Below are positions 53,304 to 61,931 of a stretch of 64,000 nucleotides of DNA, one piece after another (the stretch's first letter is position 1; every line of letters starts with the position of its first letter). The notes beneath the pieces were generated by a model, which did no database searches, was not told the origin of the DNA, and was given only the letters and a program-made list of their open reading frames with translations. This DNA comes from Urbifossiella limnaea (GTDB lineage: Bacteria > Planctomycetota > Planctomycetia > Gemmatales > Gemmataceae): assembly GCF_007747215.1 (NCBI RefSeq), contig NZ_CP036273.1, positions 7,300,322 to 7,364,321 of the forward strand. The letters run 5' to 3'. The translations under genes and the position numbers were made by a program.

Positions 53304-53993
53304 TCATAGCTCCATACCACACATGGGGCTGTCAGGGGGTGAGCCGAAAAGGTCTGGATACTCGTCCGCGATCGCCTCCCATCCGCTCTTCTGCTCCGGC
53401 CGCGGCTCCGGGAACGGCCCCAGCACCAAACTCTCCACGTCTGCCAGCGGCGCCGGCAGGTGCTCCCCGAGCCAGCACCCGAGCCCGAGCGCCAGCACCA
53501 AGTCATCGTGCTCACCCTTCCCGCCGTAGGTCTGGTGCAGCGCCGGCGTGATCTTAGGCTGGAACGCGGCGAACTCGCCCTGGAGCTCCCTGAGCAGCGG
53601 CAGTTCCCGCGGCCACGCCAGTCGGCGGTTCTGGAGCAGCACCTGGAGCGCCCCCACCAGATCGGCCTTCGGGACGGTCACGTCCCCTGCCGCCTGCCCG
53701 CGGTTGACCGACCGGCCGCCGGTGATGGTGATGCCGTACACCGCCCGGCCCGGCAGCGCGTCCCGCAGAGCATCCAGCACGGGCCGCCCGACCCCGGTGG
53801 CGTCGATCACCAGCACCGCGTCCGGGTGCCGGCGGGCGAGCGCGGCGAGCCGCTCCCCGGTCACGGTGTACTTCTCCCGCCAGCGGTCCAGCGCCGACAG
53901 GTAGTAGCGCCGCGGCGCGGCGTCCGACACCGCCAGCACGGCCGCGGCGGTGTAGTCGCTCACGCTGGCGATGTCGGCGGCGATGATCTTCAC
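53304..53993 (-). CDS. Terminase large subunit, nuclease domain (separate gene)
   Basis: A 229-residue protein with the RNase H-like nuclease fold of phage terminases. KIIAADIASVSDYTA (D7), AVLVIDATGVG (D64) and GKGEHDDLVLALGLGCW (D163/D164) give the acidic metal-binding set, and VPKADLVGALQVLLQNRRL is the usual connecting segment. It cuts concatemeric DNA during packaging. Normally it is fused to the ATPase domain; here that domain is a separate gene 676 bases upstream, with another gene between them. The start ATG overlaps the stop of that gene by 4 bases. The final residues are followed by the cargo gene on the other strand. Confidence 0.8.
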   Translation of the reverse strand: MKIIAADIASVSDYTAAAVLAVSDAAPRRYYLSALDRWREKYTVTGERLAALARRHPDAVLVIDATGVGRPVLDALRDALPGRAVYGITITGGRSVNRGQAAGDVTVPKADLVGALQVLLQNRRLAWPRELPLLRELQGEFAAFQPKITPALHQTYGGKGEHDDLVLALGLGCWLGEHLPAPLADVESLVLGPFPEPRPEQKSGWEAIADEYPDLFGSPPDSPMCGMEL

Positions 53994-54646
53994 GCCACGG
54001 CCTCTCGCCGTTTGAGTCGCTCCTGGTGCGACCGGATGGTCTGGTACACCGTCCCCGCGCTGACCCCGAATGCCCGGCCGATGGCGTCGAACGTTTCCCC
54101 GGTCTCCCGCCGCCGCGCCATTTCGGCCGCGCGCTCCTCAGCCGTCCCCCCGGCCCACGGCACAACCGGCGGCCGGGACTTCTTCCCCGGCCCGCGCGTC
54201 CGCCGCTTCGTCACCCCTACCCCGTCAAATTCGCGCTCAGGCGCGCGGGGCGGGCCGATCGGCGCCTCAGCCGGCCGGAACTCCGCGGGAGCCGCTGGGG
54301 CGCTCGGCGGCGCGCTGGGCGCGCTCTCGACCGGATCGGCCACGACCCTTGAGCGGAGCGCGCGAAGCCCGGCCAGCGGGAACCCGTCCAGCCGGGCGCG
54401 TTCGTCCGGGTCGAGCGCCCACGGCAGGGGGCGGACCCGCTCCGCTGTGGGCTCCCATGTCCCCACCAGTTCCGGGCACCGGCCCGACAGGCACCACACC
54501 TGCCCCGACGGCCCGACGACGAACGACCCGGACCCGAGCCGCGCCCGCTCCGACTCCGGGAAGGAGGCCAGCATCCCGGGTGCGAGAGCGAGCGGCCGGA
54601 ACCCGTCCAGCCGGCCCGACGGCCCGAGTATGATGGGGTCGTCCAC
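53990..54646 (-). CDS. Helix-turn-helix protein inserted between terminase domains
   Basis: A 218-residue protein. The N-terminal region DDPIILGPSGRLDGFRPLAL and SGQVWCLSGRCPELVGTW suggests a small beta domain, and the middle is Pro/Ala-rich (VESAPSAPPSAPAAPAEFRP). The C-terminus is a helix-turn-helix: EMARRRETGETFDAIGRAFGVSAGTVYQTIRSHQER. It could be a DNA-binding helper of packaging. The GTG start at 54646 is chosen because upstream codons belong to the terminase ATPase frame overlap. It overlaps the nuclease gene by 4 bases. Confidence 0.6.
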   Translation of the reverse strand: MDDPIILGPSGRLDGFRPLALAPGMLASFPESERARLGSGSFVVGPSGQVWCLSGRCPELVGTWEPTAERVRPLPWALDPDERARLDGFPLAGLRALRSRVVADPVESAPSAPPSAPAAPAEFRPAEAPIGPPRAPEREFDGVGVTKRRTRGPGKKSRPPVVPWAGGTAEERAAEMARRRETGETFDAIGRAFGVSAGTVYQTIRSHQERLKRREAVA

Positions 54647-54668
54647 GAGCGCCTCAAATCGTTGAGCC

Positions 54669-55508
54669 TCATGCCGCCTGGACCCAATCCGGGGCGCTGT
54701 CCACCCCGGCCGCCAGCACGTCATCGAACGCAAACACCGCCCCGGCGTCGGCCGCGAAGTCGCAGAGATACTCCTGCCGGAACCACCGTTCCCCGAGCGC
54801 CCGCCGCTCTTGCTCCAGGAACGCGGCGCCGATCCGCGGGCAAGCAGTCGCCGGGACTTCGACCCGGTGCCAATTAGCGGCCGGTTCGGTGCCGCTATTG
54901 CCGGTCTCACTGCTCCACTCCCGCCACAGGAACCCGCGGCGGCCGAACGGGGTGCTGCACAGGAGCAGCTTCCCGCCGCTCGTGGCGAGCATCGGCCGCA
55001 CCGACTGATACAGCTCGTCCGTGACCCGGGCCGCTTCGTCAATCACCACCAGCCGCGGGGCGCTAAACCCGACGATCCCGTCCGGGTCGCCCGGGAGCGC
55101 CACCACCCGCGAGCCGGTGACGAGCTCCAGCGCCGTCTTGCTCACCGCCGCCGCGGGGACCGGCCGCCCGTGCGCCCGGTACAGCGTCAGCACCTTGCGG
55201 AACAGTTCCTGCGACTGGCGCAGGGTCGGGCTCAGGATGAGGGTGAGCGAACCCGGCTCCAGAAGCGCCGTCGTGAGGCAGCACCCGGCCGCCGTCGTGG
55301 ATTTACCCGACTGACGGGAGCAGACCGCCAGCGTGCGCGGGGGGAGCGCCCGCAGAAGCGCCGCCTGCCACGGGTCCGGCCGCGACAGCACCCGGGCCGG
55401 GTCCGCCCGGAGTCGGTCCAGCGCCTGCCGGTCCGGCCGGCTCGCCCGTCGGGTCGCCCGGACCCGCTCCAGGCGCGTCAGCCGGGACCGAATCGTCTGA
55501 CTCGACAT
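54669..55508 (-). CDS. Terminase large subunit, ATPase domain (separate gene)
   Basis: A 279-residue packaging motor domain. DPWQAALLRALPPR (adenine-binding Q motif region), the Walker A SRQSGKS (64-70), LILSPTLRQSQELFRKV, the Walker B VVIDEA (154-159) and the coupling motif LLCSTPFGRRGFLW are all present in the normal order. RWFRQEYLCDFAADAGAVF then ends the ATPase part. The frame stops at DWVQAA where most large terminases run on to the nuclease. The Walker A variant with Gln is normal for terminases. The M1 start overlaps the small-subunit gene by 206 bases; a GTG near codon 40 is another possibility. Confidence 0.82.
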   Translation of the reverse strand: MSSQTIRSRLTRLERVRATRRASRPDRQALDRLRADPARVLSRPDPWQAALLRALPPRTLAVCSRQSGKSTTAAGCCLTTALLEPGSLTLILSPTLRQSQELFRKVLTLYRAHGRPVPAAAVSKTALELVTGSRVVALPGDPDGIVGFSAPRLVVIDEAARVTDELYQSVRPMLATSGGKLLLCSTPFGRRGFLWREWSSETGNSGTEPAANWHRVEVPATACPRIGAAFLEQERRALGERWFRQEYLCDFAADAGAVFAFDDVLAAGVDSAPDWVQAA

Positions 55509-55875
55509 CGGAGGCGCGCTCCAGGTCGGCGATGCGGCGGGTGAGCTCGGCGTGCTCCCGGCCGCGGATCAGGAACTCCAGGGCGGTGCGGACGGCGCCG
55601 AGCTGGACGGCCGCGCCCGGGGCGGTGAGCAGCTCCCGGAGAGTACCGACCGCTTCGGCGGCGACCTCACCCAGCGCCCCGACGATCCGGTCCGCGGCGT
55701 CGTCCCGCAGGGAGTCCACGAGCCCGCGGAACCCGGGCTTGGCCTTCGCGCGGGTGACGGTGCGGCGGGACACGTTCAGCCGCGCCCCGGCTGCCTCGTC
55801 GGTCATCCCGACCGCGAGGAGCGCAGCCAGCTCACGGTCCCGGGCGGTCAGGGGTGCGTCATTCTGAGTCGGCAC
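55303..55875 (-). CDS. Terminase small subunit-like helix-turn-helix protein
   Basis: A 190-residue protein. LTARDRELAALLAVGMTDEAAGARLNVSRRTVTRAKAKPGF is a helix-turn-helix like those of phage small terminases. A helical AVQLGAVRTALEFLIRGRE follows, then a Gly/Pro/Ala-rich tail (about 130-190) overlapping the ATPase gene. Small terminases bind pac or cos DNA and feed it to the large subunit. The GTG start overlaps the portal gene end by 17 bases. The role is assigned by fold and place. Confidence 0.65.
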   Translation of the reverse strand: MPTQNDAPLTARDRELAALLAVGMTDEAAGARLNVSRRTVTRAKAKPGFRGLVDSLRDDAADRIVGALGEVAAEAVGTLRELLTAPGAAVQLGAVRTALEFLIRGREHAELTRRIADLERASDVESDDSVPADAPGAGPGDPTGEPAGPAGAGPTPGGPGPGAVAAGPVAGGASAGAPPAHAGGLLPSVG

Positions 55876-57262
55876 GCGCCACCCCCGCCCGCCGCTCCCC
55901 GTCGGCGCTCGCTCCCGCGGCCACGGCCGCCGTGCCCTTCACCCACCCTTCCCCGTCTGGGTCCGCCGGCAGCCCGTGCTCCTGCCGCAGCTCGTTCACC
56001 CGGATGGCGCCGTATCGTGCGAGCTGTTCCAGGTCGGCGCGCTTGCCGTCCGGGTCGCGGGGGCGCGGCGGCTCCACCCACACCACCAGCCCGGGGTCGT
56101 CGTGGTGGACCCGGAACCACTTCGTCAGCGTCTGGCCGATCAGCACACACAGCGGCGCCAGCGTGGTAAAGCAGAAGTGCTCATCCGCCACCGTGGCGCT
56201 CGCCCGGTTGGCGCCCTCCACCTGCCCGAGAATGATCGGGTTGACCCCGAAGAGCTGCGTGACCCGCTCTTTGGTGATGCCGCTGGACCCGCCGAAGTCC
56301 ATTTCCGCCGGGCTGTCGGACAGCTTCCTCACGTCCCGGATGAGCGCGTCCAGGATGATCGGCTGCCCGGTGTTCGCGCTTCCCGCGTAGGCTTCCTGGA
56401 TGCGCTGGGCGAGCGTGTTCCGCTGGTGCCGGGTGAGGAGCGGGCGGCCGTCCGGGTCGCCTACGGCGCCAGCCCCGCCCGCTTCCGGGAGCTGCCCCAC
56501 GGTGACGAGCGTGCCCCCGAGCACCCCGTTGCGGAACGCCAGGAGCTGCGCCGTCTGGATTTCCCGGTCGGTCTGCACGGCCGCCAGCCCGGCCTTGAGC
56601 GGGCTGAGGTTGTCGAACGGGTTGGCCGGGTCCGGGGTGCTGAATCGGATCAGCTCGGTCGCATCCAGGTGGAACTCATCCGCCGAGTGCGCAGGCCGGA
56701 CGATGAACTTGGACAGCGGGACCGTGGCGTCCGGGTCTTCCGTCACCCACCCGGCCGGCAGATACCAGATGCGCGTCGTGCCGTCCCGCTCCCGGTCGAT
56801 CCACCAGAACCCTACCCCGGCGAGTCGCAGGCTGGCGATGGTGAGCCCGATGAGGCTGTACGGCACGAGGTACGGGTTGGGGTCGTGGAGCGCGTCCAGG
56901 AGCGGGTGCGCGTCCAGTTCCTCGACCGACCCGGCCCGCATCCACGGCGGCGCCGCGGACGCGGCCTTGACCGTGCCGGGGCCGCCGCGCCGGCCTGAAC
57001 CGCGGCGGGGTGTGCTGGTGACGCGGCCGACCCGGATCGGCTGGCCGGCGATCCGGTCGGCGATGGCGCGGACGCACGCGAACACCCAACCCGTGTTGAA
57101 CCGGGCGGTGTCCACGTCGTTCCAGGTCGGGCTCATCCCGAACCCGCCAGTCCCCATGTAGGTCGTGAGCGTGGCGGACCGGGGCGCCTTCGGCACCAGT
57201 CCGCCCGCCGGGTCCGCCGCGCCGGGTGTGCCCCGCCAGAGGCGGGTGAGCCAATCGAGCAT
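55859..57262 (-). CDS. Phage portal protein (HK97 type)
   Basis: A 467-residue portal protein, the 12-subunit ring through which DNA enters the head. The N-terminal WLTRLWRGTPG, then WVFACVRAIADRIAGQPI, the LLDALHDPNPYL segment near 135, LKAGLAAVQTDREIQTAQLLAF near 225 and ERVTQLFGVNPIILGQ near 330 fit the family well. The C-terminus ends with VKGTAAVAAGASADGE, which overlaps the small terminase gene by 17 bases. It lies downstream of the capsid gene, with the IS-interrupted gene between. Confidence 0.88.
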   Translation of the reverse strand: MLDWLTRLWRGTPGAADPAGGLVPKAPRSATLTTYMGTGGFGMSPTWNDVDTARFNTGWVFACVRAIADRIAGQPIRVGRVTSTPRRGSGRRGGPGTVKAASAAPPWMRAGSVEELDAHPLLDALHDPNPYLVPYSLIGLTIASLRLAGVGFWWIDRERDGTTRIWYLPAGWVTEDPDATVPLSKFIVRPAHSADEFHLDATELIRFSTPDPANPFDNLSPLKAGLAAVQTDREIQTAQLLAFRNGVLGGTLVTVGQLPEAGGAGAVGDPDGRPLLTRHQRNTLAQRIQEAYAGSANTGQPIILDALIRDVRKLSDSPAEMDFGGSSGITKERVTQLFGVNPIILGQVEGANRASATVADEHFCFTTLAPLCVLIGQTLTKWFRVHHDDPGLVVWVEPPRPRDPDGKRADLEQLARYGAIRVNELRQEHGLPADPDGEGWVKGTAAVAAGASADGERRAGVARADSE

Positions 57263-57292
57263 CGCGCCGCCTCTCGGGGGTTCCGGGTGGGG

Positions 57293-57693
57293 TTACTTCT
57301 TCGCCTTCTCCAGCGCGTCCAGCCGCCGCATCAGCTCGCCGATGAGCAGGTCGCGGGCGTCGGGCTGGTTCGGCTGGGACATGGACGAGAGCACCCGCGG
57401 CTTGCAGTCGGCCGGCACGGCGTCCGGGAGCGTGCCCGACACCACCCGGGCGTAACCCGCCCGGACGGCCCGGAGCATCCAGCCGAGCCACGTCGGGGCG
57501 TGGGCGGTCGGGTACTCCCGGACGGCCGGGGCGAACCCGAGCCGGTCCCCGGTCGCGTGAGCGTCCCCGGTGACGAGTCGGGCCAGGGTCGCCCGGGTGG
57601 CGGCGTGCTCCGGGCCGGCGAGCGGCTCCAGGATCGTCCCGCGCGCGGTCCCGTCCGCCGCGGTATCCAGCCGGATGCGCTGCCCGGGGACGC
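57293..57693 (-). pseudogene. C-terminal part of an IS-interrupted phage gene
   Basis: The frame GVPGQRIRLDTAADGTARGT through RRLDALEKAKK-stop continues exactly from the N-terminal piece at 59186-59344 if one copy of the 12-bp target duplication and the IS are removed, giving a 180-residue protein. It includes LGFAPAVREYPTAHAPTWLGWML and a coiled-coil-like end (LLIGELMRRLDALEKAKK). It is unrecognised; its place between capsid and portal suggests a head-assembly helper. Confidence 0.75.
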
Positions 57694-57705
57694 CCTCCGG
57701 GAGAC

Positions 57706-59202
57706 CAGGCCATTCACGGTGTGAGACTCACGGATTCCGGCTGACTTTCGCCTGACGGGTCTTCTTCCCCTCGTCGAGCAACCGGGCCGTGGAAACATGT
57801 GGGCTCTTGTCCTTGATCCGTCGGGTCGCCGTCCTCGTCGGCTTCCGGGGCGGCGCTTTCTTGATCCTCCCAAGGTCGACCTTGCCCGCCCACTCGCGGA
57901 GGTGGCCGGCCAACTCCGGGCTGGGCATCGGACCGAACGCCTCCCATTCCGACGCGGGCAGGGCGATCATCATCCCCGCGTACACCATCGCCCACTCCAG
58001 CGCCAGGTAATACCCCGACACCTCCTCCTGCACCTTCTTCTCACCATGCACCGCCCGCAGGGCCGCCTTCAGTACGGCCAGCACGTTGTACGCGGCCACC
58101 GCCACGCAGAACCCGAACAGCGCGGCCCTGGGGTACCCCAGGGTGTTCACCTCACAGTTCAAGGCGACTGTCAACTCGTGGAAGGCCCCCTCGATCTTCC
58201 ACCGCTTGAGGTAGATCTCGGCCACCTTCTTGGCCGGCACCTTCGCCGGCAGGTTGGTCAGGATCTCCACCTCCGCGTCCCCGTCCGCGGTCGGCGCCCG
58301 CAGCCGCACCCGCACCTGCCGCAGGCGCACCAACCGCGCCCCACCCCAGCAGACCCAGACCCGCCGCTCGCCCACCCAGCCCCGGTCCGTCGCGACCTCG
58401 GCCCCGTACCCGGCTTCGGCCTCGACGCTCAGGTTCCCGTGGCGTCGGATGACGACGTAGGCCCGCCGGGCGGCCACCTCACACAGGAACTCCGCCGTGC
58501 AGAAGTTGCGGTCCGCGACCCACACGTCCCGCTCCCGCACCAGCGGCACAATCTGGTCGATCAGCGCCCGCTCCTGGGTGTGGGCGTCCTCGCACGGGAC
58601 GATGTCGGTGACCAGCATCAGGGCCGGGTCGAGCACGACCAAACTCTGCCCGGGCAAGGGGCCGGCGGTGTGCCCCCGGGTGACGCCCAGCCGCCGCTGG
58701 GTGGCGGCCAGGTGGTTGCCGTCGAGGACCCGCACCCGGTAGCCCGGCAGCAGGCTCTTGCACCCCCCGCCCAGCGCGGTGATCAGCCCCTCGCACCGGC
58801 CCGACACGTGCGCGACCAGCCCCGCGGACACGCCCGTCTCGATGTTCCGGAGCTTGTCGTAGACGCACTTGAGGGTGACCGGGACGCGGTCCCGCAGGTG
58901 CCGGTAGGCGGCCTGGACGTGGAGGGCCTTGCCGCCGACCACCAGGGTCATCAGATCGACCGTCGTGGAGAACAGCAACTCCCGGGTGTACCCGCGCTCG
59001 GCGGTCCGGTCGAACAGCGCGTCGAGGGCCGAGGCCGAGAGGGCGTGCTCGATGGTCGCCCGGGACATCACGCTGAGCGGGCTCTCCTCTAGGAACCGCT
59101 CGAAGACCCCACCGAACAGCATGGGCGCGCCCTCTCCCTGGCTTGGCCAAGTCCCTGCCAGCGGACGGCTTACGACCGGGATGCGTCACCGTGAATGGCC
59201 TG
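57706..59202. mobile_element. IS4-like insertion sequence with 16-bp terminal repeats and 12-bp target duplication
   Basis: The element is 1497 bp. Its ends are CAGGCCATTCACGGTG (57706) and the exact complement (to 59202). Flanking bases 57694-57705 and 59203-59214 are identical (CCTCCGGGAGAC), a 12-bp duplication consistent with IS4/IS231-type transposition. It carries one transposase gene and interrupts a phage gene. Perfect ends and an intact gene suggest recent movement. Confidence 0.95.
57728..59122 (-). CDS. IS4 family transposase
   Basis: A 464-residue DDE transposase. The catalytic triad is seen as D134 in RVLDGNHLAATQRRL, D204 in VWVADRNFCTAEFL and E311 within the IS4 signature Y304-x2-R307-x3-E311 (YLKRWKIEGAF). 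The following lysine of the classical Y-R-E-K motif is replaced (Thr at 318), a variation seen in some groups. An N-terminal helical DNA-binding region (about 1-90) and a beta-strand insertion between the second D and E (about 225-300) fit IS4 architecture. It fills almost the whole IS, ending 22 bases from its left end. Confidence 0.93.
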   Translation of the reverse strand: MLFGGVFERFLEESPLSVMSRATIEHALSASALDALFDRTAERGYTRELLFSTTVDLMTLVVGGKALHVQAAYRHLRDRVPVTLKCVYDKLRNIETGVSAGLVAHVSGRCEGLITALGGGCKSLLPGYRVRVLDGNHLAATQRRLGVTRGHTAGPLPGQSLVVLDPALMLVTDIVPCEDAHTQERALIDQIVPLVRERDVWVADRNFCTAEFLCEVAARRAYVVIRRHGNLSVEAEAGYGAEVATDRGWVGERRVWVCWGGARLVRLRQVRVRLRAPTADGDAEVEILTNLPAKVPAKKVAEIYLKRWKIEGAFHELTVALNCEVNTLGYPRAALFGFCVAVAAYNVLAVLKAALRAVHGEKKVQEEVSGYYLALEWAMVYAGMMIALPASEWEAFGPMPSPELAGHLREWAGKVDLGRIKKAPPRKPTRTATRRIKDKSPHVSTARLLDEGKKTRQAKVSRNP

Positions 59203-59344
59203 CCTCCGGGAGACGCATGGCAAGCCCGCCGGCCGCCTCCAGCTTGACCCGCGACGGCTGGAACCGCCCGCGGACCCGCTCCCGGATCGGCTCGAACAGC
59301 AGGTCCGCGTTCGTCGGCGTGTCCACTTCGATTTCGACGGCCAT
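59186..59344 (-). pseudogene. N-terminal part of an IS-interrupted phage gene
   Basis: Codons 1-47 (MAVEIEVDTPTNADLLFEPI through AMRLPE) are original. The frame then enters the IS, reading AGHSR and a stop. Reassembly with the piece at 57293-57693 restores one uninterrupted frame of 181 codons, which proves the insertion site. The ATG follows the stem-loop after the capsid gene. Confidence 0.8.
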
Positions 59345-59373
59345 GAGCGTGTTCCTGTGGGTGGGGGTGGGGC

Positions 59374-59399
59374 GGGCGCCTCAACGAATTGAGGCGCCC
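59374..59399. terminator. Stem-loop (11-bp perfect stem, CGAA loop) after the capsid gene
   Basis: GGGCGCCTCAA and TTGAGGCGCCC enclose CGAA, ten bases beyond the capsid stop on the minus strand. A related stem (GAGCGCCT/AGGCGCTC) follows the SWIM gene at 62995-63020, and a degenerate one is seen at the ATPase-gene end near 54651-54667. This phage seems to reuse one hairpin design at gene ends. Confidence 0.8.
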
Positions 59400-59408
59400 G
59401 CGGCGGGG

Positions 59409-60917
59409 TCAGTTTTGCAGATCGGTCATCACCGCGAAGGCGTTGGTGTCGATCGGCCGCCCGCCGAACCGCGCCCGGATGCCGACGAGGGACGTGTTGG
59501 ACAGGGCGAGCGTCCGGCCGCCGGACTCGCGGACGATTTCCATGCCGAGCCGCTGGTACATGCGGTAGCGCTTGAGGCAGCCGAACGCGAGCCGGGTGTT
59601 CGGCAGGTCGTTGGCGACCCGGAACTTGTACTCGAAGAGCTGGTAACGCTGGGTGTCGTCGGTCCCCATCATCCCCTGCCCGAACACCCGCCGCTCGTCG
59701 CCGGGGCCGACCGGGAGGCCGCGGAACCGGCTGTAGGCCACGTCCGACCCGATGAAGCACGGCCCCCAATCCTGCTGGCGGTACTGGACCGGGATGGAGA
59801 AGATGAGCGATTCCGCGTCGCTCACCGTGACCGGCCCGCCGGTCCCGTTATCGCTGTTGACCGCGGCGACACCGGACGCGAGCGTGATGCCGAGCGGCTC
59901 GTTGTACCCGTTGCCCACGGCGATGACCCGATCCAGCTCGGACTTGAGCCGCTCGCCGAACAGCTCGACCACGGCCGTGCCGATGTTCACGGGCGAGTCG
60001 GCCAGCAGGTCGTTCGACAGCTCGATGAAGCCCTGGACGTTCTGGACGGCGGTGTCCAGCGGCGAGACCAGCGACGCGGTGTTGAACGGGGCGACGGCCG
60101 TGCCCGGCCCGGTCCCCCACGACACCGAGAGATTCTCCATCACCGGCACCTGGACGCGGCGGCCGGTGATGGGCTTCACGTCGATGAACGGGAAGAGCTG
60201 GCCGCTCAGTAAGGGGCGCGTGATGACCGCGGTGTCGAGTACGACCGGGTTGAGGTAGATGCCGCCGCTGATCGTGTCGTCCAGCAGCGCCTTGACGCGG
60301 TGGGCGGGAACGTAGTCACCGGGCGACCCGCCGCCGTAGTAGTCCCCGTTCGGAAGCGAGCCGACCCACTTGTCCTTCGTCACGCTCTCGGCCAGGAGCG
60401 CCCGCTCCCAGTCACTGAGCTCGACGGCGACGCCCTGGCGGCGAAGCTGCGACTTGAAGTAGACGCCGATCAGCGCGTTGTCGTACTCGCTGGGGCGCTC
60501 CACAGGCGAACAGCCGAACATGAGCGGGTTGCCGTCGGGCCGCTTCACGTCGTACCGCTTCTGGCTCAGCCGCGCGCCGGCGTCCTTGACGCGGGCGGCG
60601 CCGGCCAGCTTCGCGGCCTTGCTGTCCGGGGCGAGCCCGGACGGGGTGTTGCTCTTGAGCTTCGTCGTCATCGCGGTTGCCCTCGTGTGGGTGGGGTTCG
60701 GGAGGATGGCGGCGGCCACGGCAGGCGTGAAGCCGCTCACGTCAGGGAGCACGGCACCGAGAACGGTCAGTTGGTGGATCGCCGTGGCGGCGCCCGGCAC
60801 CCCGTCGGCCGCCGCGGCTCGGAGCGCCAAGTAGGCGTCCCCGAAGTCCGGGCGGACCGGCACGTTTCGTAGCGCGGGGGCGCCCTTCCGCACCCGCATC
60901 CGCTTGAGCACTCGCAT
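59409..60917 (-). CDS. Phage major capsid protein (HK97 fold)
   Basis: A 502-codon frame. The capsid part includes YVPAHRVKALLDDTISGGIYLNP, FPFIDVKPITGRRVQVPVM, ELSNDLLADSPVNIGTAVVELFGERLKSELDRVIAVGNG (the spine-helix region) and the closing GGRPIDTNAFAVMTDL. There are two starts in one frame, each with a strong ribosome-binding site: ATG 60917 (GAGGAG) and ATG 60671 (GAGGG). The second gives a 420-residue protein. The first adds 82 residues with low similarity to any scaffold I know. Both forms may be made. Its place upstream of portal is the reverse of the usual order. It is not similar enough to the 51-kb capsid fragment for a recent duplication. Confidence 0.85.
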   Translation of the reverse strand: MRVLKRMRVRKGAPALRNVPVRPDFGDAYLALRAAAADGVPGAATAIHQLTVLGAVLPDVSGFTPAVAAAILPNPTHTRATAMTTKLKSNTPSGLAPDSKAAKLAGAARVKDAGARLSQKRYDVKRPDGNPLMFGCSPVERPSEYDNALIGVYFKSQLRRQGVAVELSDWERALLAESVTKDKWVGSLPNGDYYGGGSPGDYVPAHRVKALLDDTISGGIYLNPVVLDTAVITRPLLSGQLFPFIDVKPITGRRVQVPVMENLSVSWGTGPGTAVAPFNTASLVSPLDTAVQNVQGFIELSNDLLADSPVNIGTAVVELFGERLKSELDRVIAVGNGYNEPLGITLASGVAAVNSDNGTGGPVTVSDAESLIFSIPVQYRQQDWGPCFIGSDVAYSRFRGLPVGPGDERRVFGQGMMGTDDTQRYQLFEYKFRVANDLPNTRLAFGCLKRYRMYQRLGMEIVRESGGRTLALSNTSLVGIRARFGGRPIDTNAFAVMTDLQN

Positions 60918-61133
60918 GGTCCGTTCTCCTCAGCGCGCAGCGGCTCCCGCGGGAGCCTCTCGGTTCCCAAAGGTTCCGCGGCGTGGTGGTGTTGGTCGGT
61001 CTCGCGCATCCGGCAGGCGGGCAGGGTCAAGGGCGCGGGCGGTCGAAAGGACTAAGCCCCGCCCACTCCCCGGGTTTCAGCCACCGGCAGCCGTTCACCA
61101 GTCGGCGCCGTGACCCCACCCGCCCCGGCGCGC

Positions 61134-61379
61134 TCAGTCGTCGTCTCGATCCCGGAAGCCGTGGGCGTCGATCCGATGGCGTTCACGCAACATTGGCCGC
61201 ACTGCCGACAGCGGCACTTGGACACTCCCGTCATCCGTCGGGATCGTGACCCACACGACCCGAACGGGAGGCAATCGCTCGAATTCCAACGGTGCCGTCA
61301 GCCGCTCGGCGCTGGGCTTACCGGCCCGCGTCACGATAGCAGCAGTTCCGGCCGGTACGACGTAGCTGGTTGCCATCAC
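61134..61379 (-). CDS. Small phage hypothetical protein
   Basis: An 81-residue frame (MMATSYVVPAGTAAIVTRAG at its start, with Val/Pro-rich beta strands and a basic-acidic end HGFRDRDDD). It is in the same orientation as the capsid gene. It could be a head-tail or regulatory protein; nothing specific is visible. Confidence 0.4.
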   Translation of the reverse strand: MMATSYVVPAGTAAIVTRAGKPSAERLTAPLEFERLPPVRVVWVTIPTDDGSVQVPLSAVRPMLRERHRIDAHGFRDRDDD

Positions 61380-61627
61380 TCAGCCTCTGGGTTCGTGTTG
61401 TGCTGGCCGCGGCGGGGTGGAATGTCCTGCCCCCTCGGAACCGCCCCTGTGCTGGTGGCAGTGGCGATCGCCTTCCCGGTTGCCGCTGCATCACTTCACC
61501 AGCGGCATTCACTTTCATCATCCCGCCGCGGGAACACATCTTGGTTCCCGAAGGCAACCGCGAGCAGTGACTACAGACGCAGTGATCGGTTCTCTCCCCC
61601 GCGGCATGTTTAGCGTCCCCCGCATGT

Positions 61628-61644
61628 GTCTCTGACTCAGAGAC
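61628..61644. promoter_or_regulatory. 17-nt palindrome, candidate operator
   Basis: GTCTCTGA-C-TCAGAGAC is a perfect palindrome. The half-site TCTCTGA recurs at 61932. Confidence 0.45.
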
Positions 61645-61931
61645 CCAGCCGAACCCGGCTGCCTCGGGACGTACCCCGGCCTACCGCCCACTCGTGACGG
61701 TGCCCCGCCGTTGATTCGGCTCACGTCGCCACCGGCTCGGGTAGCTGGCCTCTCCGGGCCTGGACCCGATCCTCTTCGGTTCGGACTGGCGCCTCACCCC
61801 ATCCGTGGGAGCGGGAGGGTATCCCGCCGCGCTTCACCTGTCGCCATGAGTGGGGTGCCATCATTCCCCGGCCGCAGCCGGGTATCGGGTATTGTGCCCG
61901 CCCACCTGTGTGCCACCCGAAATCGGGTGCA

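Noticed and set aside
54217-54687. 156-codon frame starting at an ATG overlapping the terminase ATPase stop
   Set aside because: The other frame of this segment carries a good helix-turn-helix and overlaps the nuclease start properly, so this one is a shadow.
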